A stretch of 51,440 bases of DNA, from NCBI GenBank assembly GCA_040392005.1, contig JBEBWT010000015.1, positions 1-51,440 of the forward strand. The letters are read 5' to 3'. Below the pieces are notes generated by a model. The model was not told the DNA's origin and ran no database searches. It saw only the letters and a program-made list of their open reading frames with translations. Shown here one piece after another: positions 7,993 to 16,601 of this stretch. The stretch's first letter is position 1, and each line of letters begins with the position of its first letter. Position numbers and translations under genes: made by a program. This DNA is from DASRQK01 sp040392005 (GTDB lineage: Bacteria; Bacteroidota; Bacteroidia; Sphingobacteriales; Sphingobacteriaceae).

Positions 7993-9221
7993 GCTTGTTG
8001 GATTTGGGAATGGATGTCTTTGATTTCTTTATTGCTCCTCCGGTCAAAATATAAGGTAATGGTCGTTCCCTGATGCTGCGCACTCTGAAAACTGACACTG
8101 CCTCCCATGAGCTTGACGTAGCGCTGAACGATGTTCAATCCCAATCCGGTACCGGGGATACTGCCGGTGTTATGCGCCCGGAAAAAGGGTTCAAACAGGT
8201 TCTTCTGATCCTCTTCGGGGATGCCGATGCCGTTGTCCTTGACAATGATCGTACACTGGTCATCACTGATTTCTGTGTAGAACTCAATAAAAGTATCTTC
8301 CCCCGAATATTTGATGGCATTGGATATCAGATTGATAATACTGTTTTTCAGGAGATTGGCATCAAATACAAACAGGCCGGTCGCACCTGTATGCTGATAA
8401 ACAATGTGCTGGTTTTTTTTGCAGATCAATTGCATTTCCTCGGTAATCTCCTCTCCCAACTGCAAGAGATTGACCAACTGCTGATTGACGGTGATACTGC
8501 CGGCCTCCAGTCGTTCAAGAGATAGGAAATCGTTGAGGATACTGGTGAGCAATTGTACTGAATTTTTGATGCGGCCCGTGTGTTTCATCACATTATCCAC
8601 ATCTGGACGGGTCACATATTTTTCGATCAGGGAAGCCGAGAGCTGCACGGAGCTGAGCGGTGTTCTGAATTCATGGGATGCCATAGATACAAATCTGGAT
8701 TTTAACTGGTTAAGCTCCTTTTCCTTCTCCAATGATACACTTACTTCCGCCTTTGCCTTCTCCAGTTCTCCCACCGTTTTGATCAGGTCTTTGGTCCGTT
8801 CGCTGACTTTTCGTTCCAGCTCCTCCGTATAATGCAATAGTTTGTCCTCAGCAGCCTTTTCTTTGGAAAGATCGTGGATAAATCCGGTATAAATCGTCTT
8901 ATCCTTATAATGCACCTCGCTTACCGCAAGGCGGAATGGGAAAGTACTGCCGTCTTTGCACCTGCCCCGCACTTCCCGGCCGATACCGATGATCTTTTTC
9001 TGGCCGGTACTGTGATAATTATCCATATAACCATCATGCTCAGAGTGATAAGGTTCCGGCATCAGAACAGAAATATTATGCCCGATCACTTCCTGTGCTT
9101 CGTATCCGAAAAGCCTCAGGGCAGCAGGATTGATGGTTTCGACAATACCTCTTTTATCGATGGTGATAATTCCGTCGATTGCATTTTCAATAATTGCCTG
9201 GAGTAGTTTTGCCGAATCCAT
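7989..9221 (-). CDS. PAS sensor histidine kinase, FixL-like haem-PAS candidate
   Basis: 410 residues, with no membrane segment, so cytoplasmic. Residues 1-118 are a single PAS domain very like the oxygen-sensing PAS of FixL: MPEPYHSEHDGY with H62 at the place of the Bradyrhizobium FixL haem ligand His200, GIGREV with R82 at the place of Arg220, and I77, L98 and V100 at the distal-pocket positions. A coiled-coil linker (about 120-175) leads to the HisKA helix with phospho-acceptor H183 (ASHEFRTPLS). The ATPase domain has N-box NLISNAIKYS, G1 DNGIGIP and G2 GTGLGLNI. It sits 6 bp after ettA and overlaps the regulator gene by four bases. Haem binding is inferred from residue correspondence, not shown. 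Confidence 0.9.
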   Translation of the reverse strand: MDSAKLLQAIIENAIDGIITIDKRGIVETINPAALRLFGYEAQEVIGHNISVLMPEPYHSEHDGYMDNYHSTGQKKIIGIGREVRGRCKDGSTFPFRLAVSEVHYKDKTIYTGFIHDLSKEKAAEDKLLHYTEELERKVSERTKDLIKTVGELEKAKAEVSVSLEKEKELNQLKSRFVSMASHEFRTPLSSVQLSASLIEKYVTRPDVDNVMKHTGRIKNSVQLLTSILNDFLSLERLEAGSITVNQQLVNLLQLGEEITEEMQLICKKNQHIVYQHTGATGLFVFDANLLKNSIINLISNAIKYSGEDTFIEFYTEISDDQCTIIVKDNGIGIPEEDQKNLFEPFFRAHNTGSIPGTGLGLNIVQRYVKLMGGSVSFQSAQHQGTTITLYFDRRSNKEIKDIHSQIQQA

Positions 9222-9227
9222 AACAGG

Positions 9228-10913
9228 CTATTTCACCAATTTTTTATACTTGATCCGTTTGGGGGTCTGATCACCTCCCAGCCGTTTTTTCCGGTTTTCT
9301 TCGTATTCCGTATAATTCCCCTCAAAATAATAAACCTGAGAGTCACCCTCAAAAGCCAGAATATGGGTACAGATGCGGTCCAGGAACCACCGGTCGTGGG
9401 AAATAATCACCGCACAACCACCAAAATTTTCCAGTCCTTCTTCCAGTGCACGCAGGGTATTGACATCGATATCGTTTGTTGGCTCATCCAGCAGCAATAC
9501 ATTGGCCCCTTTTTTCAGGGTAATCGAAAGATGCACCCTGTTTCTCTCTCCACCCGAAAGCACACCCACTTTCTTCTGCTGATCGGCTCCATTGAAGTTG
9601 AATTTGGAAACATAGGCTCGGGAATTAATGTTACGATTGCCCAGCATAATGTTCTCATTGCCATCGGTAATATTCTCCCACACCGTCTTTTCGGGGTCCA
9701 GATCATCATGCAATTGATCCACATAACCCAGGCTGACGGTTTCGCCTACCCGGAACGTTCCGCTGTCGGGTTGTTCCTGTCCGGTAATCAAACGGAATAA
9801 AGTGGTTTTACCCGCGCCATTCGGGCCGATAATGCCCACAATGCCCGCAGGAGGCAGGGAAAAATCAAGATTTTCAAATAAGATCCGGTCACCATAAGCC
9901 TTGCTGACACCCTGCGCCTCGATGACTACATTGCCCAGACGGGGTCCCGGCGGAATGAACAATTCCAGTTTTTCCTCCCGGTCTCTGGTTTCTTCCGAAG
10001 CCAGCTTTTCATAATTGTGCAGGCGGGCCTTGGACTTGGCATGCCGGGCTTTCGGGGCCATGCGGACCCATTCCAATTCACGTTCCAGTGTTTTCTGGCG
10101 TTTGGTCTCCTGTTTTTCTTCCATTGCCAGCCTTTTAGCCTTCTGATCCAGCCAGGAGGAATAATTGCCCTTCCACGGAATCCCCTCGCCCCGGTCCAGT
10201 TCCAGGATCCATCCGGCAACATTGTCCAGAAAATAACGGTCGTGGGTCACGGCAATGACGGTACCTTTGTATTGCTGCAGATGCTGCTCCAGCCAGTCAA
10301 TGGATTCGGCATCCAGGTGGTTGGTGGGTTCATCGAGCAATAACACATCGGGCTCCTGCAGCAAGAGGCGACACAATGCCACTCTTCTGCGCTCTCCGCC
10401 TGACAATGTGACAATCTTGTTTTCCGGCTCCGGGCAGCGCAGGGCATCCATGGCCCGTTCCAGTCTGGTGTCCAGTTCCCAGGCAGCGGAAGCATCGATC
10501 TGATCCTGCAATTCACCCTGACGGGCCAGCAGTTTGTCCATTTCGTCCGGGTTCTCATAGACTTCGGGGAGGCCGAATCTTTCGTTGATTTCCTCGTATT
10601 CCTTCAGCAGGGCCGTGATTCCGGCGACTCCCTCTTCCACAATCTCCCGCACCGTTTTTTCAGGATCCAATTCAGGCTCCTGAGCCAGATAACCAACACT
10701 ATAACCCGGTGAAAAGACCACTTCTCCCTGATATGACTTGTCCAGACCGGCGATGATCCGCAGTAAGGATGACTTACCGGAACCATTCAATCCGATGACC
10801 CCTATTTTGGCACCATAGAAAAAGGAAAGATATATATTTTTGAGTACTTGCTTTTGGGGCGGGTATATTTTATTGACCCCGGCCATTGAAAAGATGATTT
10901 TCTCGTCTGACAT
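9228..10913 (-). CDS. ettA: Energy-dependent translational throttle protein EttA (ABC-F ATPase)
   Basis: 561 residues, the usual length of EttA (about 555). It is a soluble ABC-F protein with two ATPase domains and no membrane part; EttA binds the ribosomal E site and gates the first elongation step according to the ATP/ADP ratio. First domain: Walker A GLNGSGKSS, signature LSGGERRRVAL and Walker B LLLDEPTNHLD. An arm/linker rich in charge follows (about 240-310). Second domain: GPNGAGKTT, LSGGERNRVHLS and LLLDEPTNDID. The KRIKYKKLVK tail is typical. It is the first gene of a minus-strand run continuing into the sensor kinase six bases downstream. Confidence 0.95.
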   Translation of the reverse strand: MSDEKIIFSMAGVNKIYPPQKQVLKNIYLSFFYGAKIGVIGLNGSGKSSLLRIIAGLDKSYQGEVVFSPGYSVGYLAQEPELDPEKTVREIVEEGVAGITALLKEYEEINERFGLPEVYENPDEMDKLLARQGELQDQIDASAAWELDTRLERAMDALRCPEPENKIVTLSGGERRRVALCRLLLQEPDVLLLDEPTNHLDAESIDWLEQHLQQYKGTVIAVTHDRYFLDNVAGWILELDRGEGIPWKGNYSSWLDQKAKRLAMEEKQETKRQKTLERELEWVRMAPKARHAKSKARLHNYEKLASEETRDREEKLELFIPPGPRLGNVVIEAQGVSKAYGDRILFENLDFSLPPAGIVGIIGPNGAGKTTLFRLITGQEQPDSGTFRVGETVSLGYVDQLHDDLDPEKTVWENITDGNENIMLGNRNINSRAYVSKFNFNGADQQKKVGVLSGGERNRVHLSITLKKGANVLLLDEPTNDIDVNTLRALEEGLENFGGCAVIISHDRWFLDRICTHILAFEGDSQVYYFEGNYTEYEENRKKRLGGDQTPKRIKYKKLVK

Positions 10914-10934
10914 AGTTTCTGGTTACAAAATATG

Positions 10935-10942
10935 CAAAGATA
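10935..10942 (-). promoter_or_regulatory. Candidate -7 element for ettA
   Basis: The minus strand reads TATCTTTG, a full match to TAnnTTTG, 21 bp before the ettA ATG. No TTTG at the proper upstream distance is seen. The same octamer precedes lepA at 50346-50353 at almost the same distance from its ATG. Confidence 0.45.
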
Positions 10943-11113
10943 GTCAGTTTACCCAAATTCACACCATCTTGAGGGGATAAAGTCACTGACATTTTGATCG
11001 GCTTTTGTCTAATGGCTTAATTGTTGATAAATATTAAAGGAATTTGGACGATATGCGCTCTTTTTTTTTATACATTTATAGCGTCATGTCAAATAAGAAA
11101 GGTTAGATACAAC

Positions 11114-13660
11114 ATGGAAGCAAAATTTTCACCACGTGTAAAGGATGTGATCTCTTACAGCAGAGAAGAAGCCATCAGGCTCAAACACGACTATATAGGC
11201 ACCGAACACCTGCTCCTCGGACTGATCCGGGAAGGTGACGGCACAGCCATCAAATTGTTGCGGGAGGCAGGGGTGGACATGGCAGATTTGCGCAAGACGA
11301 TCGAATCGGCCGTGCGCGGAGCCTCGGGCACCCGCATGCCGGTCAATAATATGCCCCTGACAAAGCAGGCAGAAAAAGTATTAAAAATCACCTACCTGGA
11401 AGCAAAAATTTTTAAAAGCGAATTGATAGGTACGGAACATCTGCTGCTGTCGATCCTGCGGGATGAAGACAATATTGCATCTCAGATTCTGATGCAGTAC
11501 AAGGTCAGTTACGATACGTTCAGAACAGCCATAGAGGAGAACAAGGCTGGAATCAATGAGCAGCGGCCGACGATGGGCCCGACAGAGGGAGGAGAAGGAT
11601 TCCGCGAGGATGATCCGCCCTATTCCGTCCCCAAGAAAGCCTCTGACATCAAATCCAAGACGCCGGTACTTGATAATTTTGGCCGGGACCTGACCAAAGC
11701 AGCCGAAGAAGGCCGCCTGGATCCGATCGTCGGCCGGGATAAGGAGATCGAGCGGGTTTCCCAGATTCTTTCGAGGAGAAAGAAGAACAATCCTATTCTG
11801 ATCGGTGAACCCGGTGTTGGTAAATCTGCCATTGCCGAGGGCCTGGCGCTGCGCATTGTACAACGGAAAGTGTCCAGGGTATTATTTGACAAGCGGGTGG
11901 TGACGCTGGATCTGGCATCGCTGGTCGCAGGCACCAAATACCGGGGACAGTTTGAGGAGCGGATGAAAGCAGTGATGAATGAACTGGAAAAATCCCCGGA
12001 CGTGATCCTGTTCATTGATGAAATCCACACCATTGTGGGTGCCGGTGGTGCGTCCGGCTCGCTGGATGCCTCGAATATGTTCAAACCTGCCCTGGCCAGG
12101 GGGGAAATCCAGTGCATCGGTGCGACCACATTGGATGAATATCGTCAGTATATTGAAAAGGACGGGGCTTTGGATCGCCGTTTCCAGAAGGTCATGATCG
12201 AGCCAGCCACCCAGGAAGAAACCATTGAGATCCTGAACCGGATCAAGGATAAGTATGAGGAACACCACAATGTCACCTATACGCCGGAAGCCATTGAGGC
12301 CTGTGTGACACTCACGACCCGGTACATTACAGACCGTTTCCTCCCCGATAAGGCCATTGATGCACTGGATGAATCAGGTTCAAGGGTGCACCTGACCAAT
12401 ATCCATGTTCCGCAGGCCATTATCGATATCGAGGAAAAAATTGAGGAGATCAAGCAGGAGAAAAATCGCGTAGTCCGCAGTCAGAAGTACGAAGAGGCGG
12501 CACAATTGCGGGATAATGAAAAGAAACTCCTGGAAGAATTGCAGACTGAAAAGGACAGTTGGGAAGCGGACACCAAAAACAGACGGCACGTAGTCACCGA
12601 AGAAAACGTAGCGGAGGTAGTGTCTATGATGACCGGCATCCCGGTACAGCGTGTGGGACAATCGGACAGCCAGAAGCTGCTGGGCATGGCCGAATCCATG
12701 AAGGGGCGGATCATCGGACAGGACGATGCGGTGCAGAAACTGGTGAAAGCCATTCAACGTACGCGGGCCGGTCTGAAAGATCCCAAAAAACCAATCGGCT
12801 CCTTTATTTTCCTGGGTCCTACCGGGGTAGGGAAAACCGAGCTGGCCAAAGAACTTTCCCGTTTTATGTTTGACGGCGAGGAGTCTTTGATCCAGGTGGA
12901 CATGAGTGAATATATGGAAAAATTCTCTGTCTCCCGTCTGGTGGGTGCGCCTCCGGGCTATGTGGGTTACGAGGAAGGCGGACAGCTCACCGAAAAGGTG
13001 CGTCGCAAGCCATATTGCGTTGTTTTACTGGATGAAATTGAGAAGGCCCACCCGGATGTTTTCAACCTGCTCCTGCAAGTGCTGGATGAAGGGCAACTGA
13101 CGGATAGCCTGGGCCGGAAAGTTGATTTCCGGAATACCATTATCATTATGACTTCCAATATCGGTGCAAGACAGCTCAAGGACTTCGGCCAGGGAGTAGG
13201 ATTTACCACCTCTGCCAAAGTGGATCAGGCGGAGGCACATTCCCGGGGGGTCATTGAAAGTGCACTCAAAAAAGCCTTTGCCCCTGAATTTTTGAATCGG
13301 GTGGACGATGTGATCGTATTCAATTCGCTTTCCAAAGAAGATATATTCAAGATTATTGATATCGAGCTGCGTTCCCTGTTTGTACGGATCGAAGGTCTCG
13401 GATACAGGATTGAACTTACCGGGACCGCAAAGGATTATATTGCGGAAAAGGGATTTGACACCAATTTTGGCGCAAGACCGCTGAAAAGGGCCATCCAAAA
13501 GTACCTGGAAGATCCGATCGCAGAAGAAATCCTCAAAGGGGATGTCAAAGAAGGGGGTGTATTGCTCGTGAATTACGATAGTGATAAAAAGGAAATAGGC
13601 ATCAGCGTAGAAAATAAAGAGAAAGAAGACCAGCCCGAAAATGGCCCCGTAAACCCATAG
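11114..13660 (+). CDS. clpC: ATP-dependent Clp protease ATP-binding subunit ClpC (Hsp100)
   Basis: 848 residues from the ATG at 11114 (MEAKFSPRVKDVISYSREEA), the normal ClpC start; an upstream in-frame reading to 11021 is not supported. It unfolds proteins for ClpP or for disaggregation. Order of domains: two Clp-N repeats (about 1-145), AAA-1 with Walker A GEPGVGKSA and Walker B ILFIDEIHT, a ClpC-type middle region with a UVR-like stretch (RSQKYEEAAQLRDNEKKLLEEL), then AAA-2 with GPTGVGKTE and VVLLDEIEKAH, and the D2-small domain ending in GARPLKRAIQ. No clpP or mcsA/mcsB lies nearby. It is divergent from ettA across 200 bp. Confidence 0.96.
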   Translation: MEAKFSPRVKDVISYSREEAIRLKHDYIGTEHLLLGLIREGDGTAIKLLREAGVDMADLRKTIESAVRGASGTRMPVNNMPLTKQAEKVLKITYLEAKIFKSELIGTEHLLLSILRDEDNIASQILMQYKVSYDTFRTAIEENKAGINEQRPTMGPTEGGEGFREDDPPYSVPKKASDIKSKTPVLDNFGRDLTKAAEEGRLDPIVGRDKEIERVSQILSRRKKNNPILIGEPGVGKSAIAEGLALRIVQRKVSRVLFDKRVVTLDLASLVAGTKYRGQFEERMKAVMNELEKSPDVILFIDEIHTIVGAGGASGSLDASNMFKPALARGEIQCIGATTLDEYRQYIEKDGALDRRFQKVMIEPATQEETIEILNRIKDKYEEHHNVTYTPEAIEACVTLTTRYITDRFLPDKAIDALDESGSRVHLTNIHVPQAIIDIEEKIEEIKQEKNRVVRSQKYEEAAQLRDNEKKLLEELQTEKDSWEADTKNRRHVVTEENVAEVVSMMTGIPVQRVGQSDSQKLLGMAESMKGRIIGQDDAVQKLVKAIQRTRAGLKDPKKPIGSFIFLGPTGVGKTELAKELSRFMFDGEESLIQVDMSEYMEKFSVSRLVGAPPGYVGYEEGGQLTEKVRRKPYCVVLLDEIEKAHPDVFNLLLQVLDEGQLTDSLGRKVDFRNTIIIMTSNIGARQLKDFGQGVGFTTSAKVDQAEAHSRGVIESALKKAFAPEFLNRVDDVIVFNSLSKEDIFKIIDIELRSLFVRIEGLGYRIELTGTAKDYIAEKGFDTNFGARPLKRAIQKYLEDPIAEEILKGDVKEGGVLLVNYDSDKKEIGISVENKEKEDQPENGPVNP

Positions 13661-13666
13661 GAAGGA

Positions 13667-14557
13667 ATGAGCCGCCGCCTGCTTCTCTTTGTGATCCCCT
13701 TTGTGGGCCTTTGCATGATGGGCTGCCGCTCATACAAGGTTTTTCCGGATGGCTATCTGCTCAGGGGGCATGACTATTTCGTCAGTATCTCCGGTAAGCT
13801 TGCGGTCTATACCGGACCGGAATTTATGGAGGATACAGCCTGGCAGGATGGTATTCCTCCACTGGGTGTCCGGAAACTCAGCCGCAGGCAGACGAAGGTG
13901 CTGAAGCAGATCGGATATGATCCGAAAGGCTATTCCGTTGTATTCAAAAGCAATCCCAGCTCTCCTATTGATTTTTATGCAGTGGCCAATAACGAACCCG
14001 TCAAAAAAGAGGAAGGAAAGATCCGGCTTTTGAATACGTCTGCCTTACAGCAAAAAACATCCGGGCAGGGCAAATGGTATTACAGCATACAGCAGAGCGG
14101 AGGAAAACAGTTTTATCATGCCGTTCTCCCGGTTTCGGAGCGGTTATTTGCTGAAAAATATGTGGGGCTGATATTTCCGCTCTCTGGAGACCCTGCCGAT
14201 CTTTCAACTGCGGAGCAATTTATTGCGGACAACCTGTACCAATTGCACTCCGGGGGCATCCGGCACGTTCAGAACAAAACAGTCATTGGTGTATGCCCCG
14301 ACGACCCCGGAGTTGATTATTATCATGGATATATTATCCCCGATGAAGTCATTAACAATGATGGATACATGCTACTGGCGGCCTATCGTCCGCAAGTGGA
14401 TGGGAAAAAAGAACTGATCTATTACCGGGTTCTGGATCCCGGACTGAAGATGGGTGCTTTCCGGATATGTCCTGGGGAATACATACTGGAATACCTCACG
14501 CTGGAGAGTCAAATCCGCTGGAGCGCCCCTTTTTCACCGATTCCGCAAAAGGATTGA
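13667..14557 (+). CDS. Uncharacterised lipoprotein
   Basis: 296 residues with no family I recognise. The N-terminus MSRRLLLFVIPFVGLCMMGC is a lipoprotein signal with the lipid-bearing Cys at residue 20. The mature part has many Tyr/Gly and beta-prone segments such as YSVVFKSNPSSPIDFYAVANNEP and GKWYYSIQQSGGKQFYHAVLPV. The C-terminal LSIL-like stretch MGAFRICPGEYILEYLTL is a distinctive anchor for a search. It begins 6 bp after the clpC stop, so it is likely co-transcribed with clpC. I infer attachment to the inner leaflet of the outer membrane or the periplasmic side of the inner membrane. Function unknown. Confidence 0.75.
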   Translation: MSRRLLLFVIPFVGLCMMGCRSYKVFPDGYLLRGHDYFVSISGKLAVYTGPEFMEDTAWQDGIPPLGVRKLSRRQTKVLKQIGYDPKGYSVVFKSNPSSPIDFYAVANNEPVKKEEGKIRLLNTSALQQKTSGQGKWYYSIQQSGGKQFYHAVLPVSERLFAEKYVGLIFPLSGDPADLSTAEQFIADNLYQLHSGGIRHVQNKTVIGVCPDDPGVDYYHGYIIPDEVINNDGYMLLAAYRPQVDGKKELIYYRVLDPGLKMGAFRICPGEYILEYLTLESQIRWSAPFSPIPQKD

Positions 14558-14601
14558 GCGGAGCGAACGAGTTTTGTGTGTTTTAGTTTTTTGCAGCGTA
14601 T

Positions 14602-14680
14602 ATTCAGTGAGCGAGATACAGCCATGAAAAAAGACATGTTACTTAATTCAGTGAGCGAGATACAGCCATGAAAAAAGACA
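14602..14680. repeat. Perfect 35-bp direct repeat, two copies
   Basis: Copies at 14602-14636 and 14646-14680 are identical over 35 bp, separated by 9 bp (period 44). Each contains the word CAGTGAGCGAGATACAGCC followed by ATGAAAAAAGAC. The pair lies between the convergent ends of the lipoprotein and MFS genes, ending 2 bp from the MFS stop codon. Function is not evident; it could be a tandem duplication scar. Confidence 0.9.
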
Positions 14681-14682
14681 CC

Positions 14683-15921
14683 CTACTCCTCGATGTAATC
14701 CAGATCCTTGTCAAAACTCTCTTCCAATTTACTCAAAGCCCAGATCGCAATACCACTCAAAAAGAAGATCATCAGATAAGCCGCAGTAATAATGCCCGTA
14801 AAGGGGACGAGCAATTCAAACACGATCGTAGAAGGAATCAGCGCTCCACGGACAAAATTGGGGGCCGTTGTAGTCACGGTGGCCCGCAGGTTCGTGCCAA
14901 ACTGCTCTGAAGCAATCGTCACAAAGGTGGCCCAGTAACCCACTGCAAAACCCATAAACAAAGCCAGCCACTTGAACTGGGACACCGTAATACCTGTACT
15001 GCTGAGATAGAGGACCGAACTGAGAATGATCAATAGCTGGAAGACAAACACCGCTTTCTTCCGGGATTTTGTCCATTGCGCGAGCAAGCCGGCAAAAATA
15101 TCACCCACCGAAATCCCCAGGTAGCAGAAAAGAACACCCTGCCCGGCACTCAATACCTCCGGTGCGCCCAAAGCCTTGCCAAATTCCGGTGATTGGGCGA
15201 CCAGAATCCCTACCACAAACCAGATGGGCAGACCGATCAGCAAACAATAAATATAGCGGAGCAGACGCTTCCGGTCCGTAAATAACATACTGAGCTGCCC
15301 TTTCCGGACATGTTGTTTCACACTGGTCTTTTCAAACAGGCCCGATTCATAAATACCCAACCGGAGGATCAGCAACAAAAGCCCCATGCCACCTCCCACA
15401 AAATACGCATTCCGCCAGGCAAACCATTCCGATACGAAATAAGCAGCCACCGCCCCCATTACGCCAACGGCAGCAATGATCATAGTACCATAACCCCGCT
15501 GATCCTTTCGCATCGTTTCACTGACCAGGGTCACCCCTGCTCCCAGTTCTCCGGCCAGACCCACACCGGCAATAAAACGGATGATCGCATACGTATGGAT
15601 ATCCTGTACAAAACCATTGGCAATATTGGCGAGCGAATAGAGAAGAATCGATCCGAAGAGGACTTTGATACGGCCGAAACGGTCACCGATGACACCCCAG
15701 AGCAGTCCTCCCAACAACAATCCGCCCATCTGCATATTGAGCACAAAGGCTCCGTCAATGCGCATGGAATCCTCCGGAATCCCAATATCCCTGAAACTCT
15801 CGATGCGTACGATGGAGAAAATGATCAGGTCATAGATATCCACGAAATAACCCAGGGAGGCCACTGCAACGAGCAGCCAGACACTGCGCCTCTTCATGGT
15901 GTCAGATGCTGATGCTTCCAT
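14683..15921 (-). CDS. MFS transporter, metabolite/proton symporter-like
   Basis: 412 residues with about 12 membrane helices. The MFS signature is clear: GDRFGRIKVLFGS between TM2 and TM3, and RFIAGVGLAGELGAGVTLVSE in TM4-TM5, which is typical of the sugar porter/metabolite:H+ symporter side of the superfamily. KSRKKAVF repeats the loop in the second half. The central loop (KTSVKQHVRKGQLSMLFTD) matches proteins of the same type. The substrate cannot be assigned. It starts 2 bp from the udk stop, so udk and this transporter form an operon; nucleoside or sugar uptake feeding uridine salvage is possible but unproven. Confidence 0.85.
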   Translation of the reverse strand: MEASASDTMKRRSVWLLVAVASLGYFVDIYDLIIFSIVRIESFRDIGIPEDSMRIDGAFVLNMQMGGLLLGGLLWGVIGDRFGRIKVLFGSILLYSLANIANGFVQDIHTYAIIRFIAGVGLAGELGAGVTLVSETMRKDQRGYGTMIIAAVGVMGAVAAYFVSEWFAWRNAYFVGGGMGLLLLILRLGIYESGLFEKTSVKQHVRKGQLSMLFTDRKRLLRYIYCLLIGLPIWFVVGILVAQSPEFGKALGAPEVLSAGQGVLFCYLGISVGDIFAGLLAQWTKSRKKAVFVFQLLIILSSVLYLSSTGITVSQFKWLALFMGFAVGYWATFVTIASEQFGTNLRATVTTTAPNFVRGALIPSTIVFELLVPFTGIITAAYLMIFFLSGIAIWALSKLEESFDKDLDYIEE

Positions 15922-15923
15922 GT

Positions 15924-16559
15924 TCAGATCAATTTACTCTCCCGTAAAAAACAGGAAATTTCATCCGTAATGGCGATCATCTGCTGCGGATCATCGGTAT
16001 TATTGATAATCACCCGGTCGCAGATCGGTTTATAGGGCAGCAAAAATTCCTCGAAAGCGGGCACTACGTGATGGGCCCATTTGTAACGGACATCCTCCTC
16101 GGAATAACCTCTTTCGACCAGATCCCGTTTGAGCCTTCGTTCCAGCGCAATTTCTTCATCCGCATGTATAAATATGCGATGGTCCAGCAGATCATTCACT
16201 TCTTCGTAATGAAAAATAAACAAGCCTTCCACGATCAGGATGGGAGCCGGTTTGATTTCCAGCATCTTCGGTTTGATCGACGGGTTATTGAATGTATATT
16301 CCTCCTTATAGACGGTATTACCTTCAAAAAGAGTTTTGATGTCTTTATAAAAACTGGCCCGGTCTATGGCCGTGGGTAAATCAAAATTATACAGCTTGTT
16401 CTCTTCCTGGGTCTTGGTGTTGGCGGGAATATAGTAATCATCCTGGGAAATAAGCGTCACTTCATCAGCGGCAAAATGATTGAGAAAACAACGCAGGAAA
16501 AATGTTTTACCCGATCCACTGCTCCCGGCTATGCCCATGACAAAAGGTTTGGCGTGCAT
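15924..16559 (-). CDS. udk: Uridine kinase (uridine/cytidine kinase family)
   Basis: 211 residues. The P-loop is GIAGSSGSGKT at residues 10-20, followed by SQDDYYIP, the substrate-binding segment YNFDLPTAIDRASFYKDIKTL and the LIVEGLFIF strand near 120-130. RRLKRDLVERGYSEEDV is the lid region. The enzyme phosphorylates uridine and cytidine to the monophosphates in pyrimidine salvage. It lies 2 bp upstream of the MFS gene on the minus strand. Within the P-loop kinase family phosphoribulokinase-like members exist, but length and motifs favour Udk. Confidence 0.88.
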   Translation of the reverse strand: MHAKPFVMGIAGSSGSGKTFFLRCFLNHFAADEVTLISQDDYYIPANTKTQEENKLYNFDLPTAIDRASFYKDIKTLFEGNTVYKEEYTFNNPSIKPKMLEIKPAPILIVEGLFIFHYEEVNDLLDHRIFIHADEEIALERRLKRDLVERGYSEEDVRYKWAHHVVPAFEEFLLPYKPICDRVIINNTDDPQQMIAITDEISCFLRESKLI

Positions 16560-16601
16560 AAGAATATGATTTGTTAGGTTGTTTTCAACTGTCCGGATGA
16601 C

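Noticed and set aside
10914..11113. Possible promoter or leader peptide before clpC in the 200-bp divergent gap
   Set aside because: I found no consensus pair at proper spacing on the plus strand, only AT-rich sequence; the in-frame upstream ATG at 11021 is not supported by the family start.
14626..14670. Small peptide starting at the first repeated ATGAAAAAA
   Set aside because: The frame is 15 codons with no ribosome site and ends in the second repeat, so it is unlikely to be translated.
14602..14680. The 35-bp repeats as a CRISPR array
   Set aside because: Only two copies and a 9-bp gap; there are no spacer-length intervals and no cas genes.
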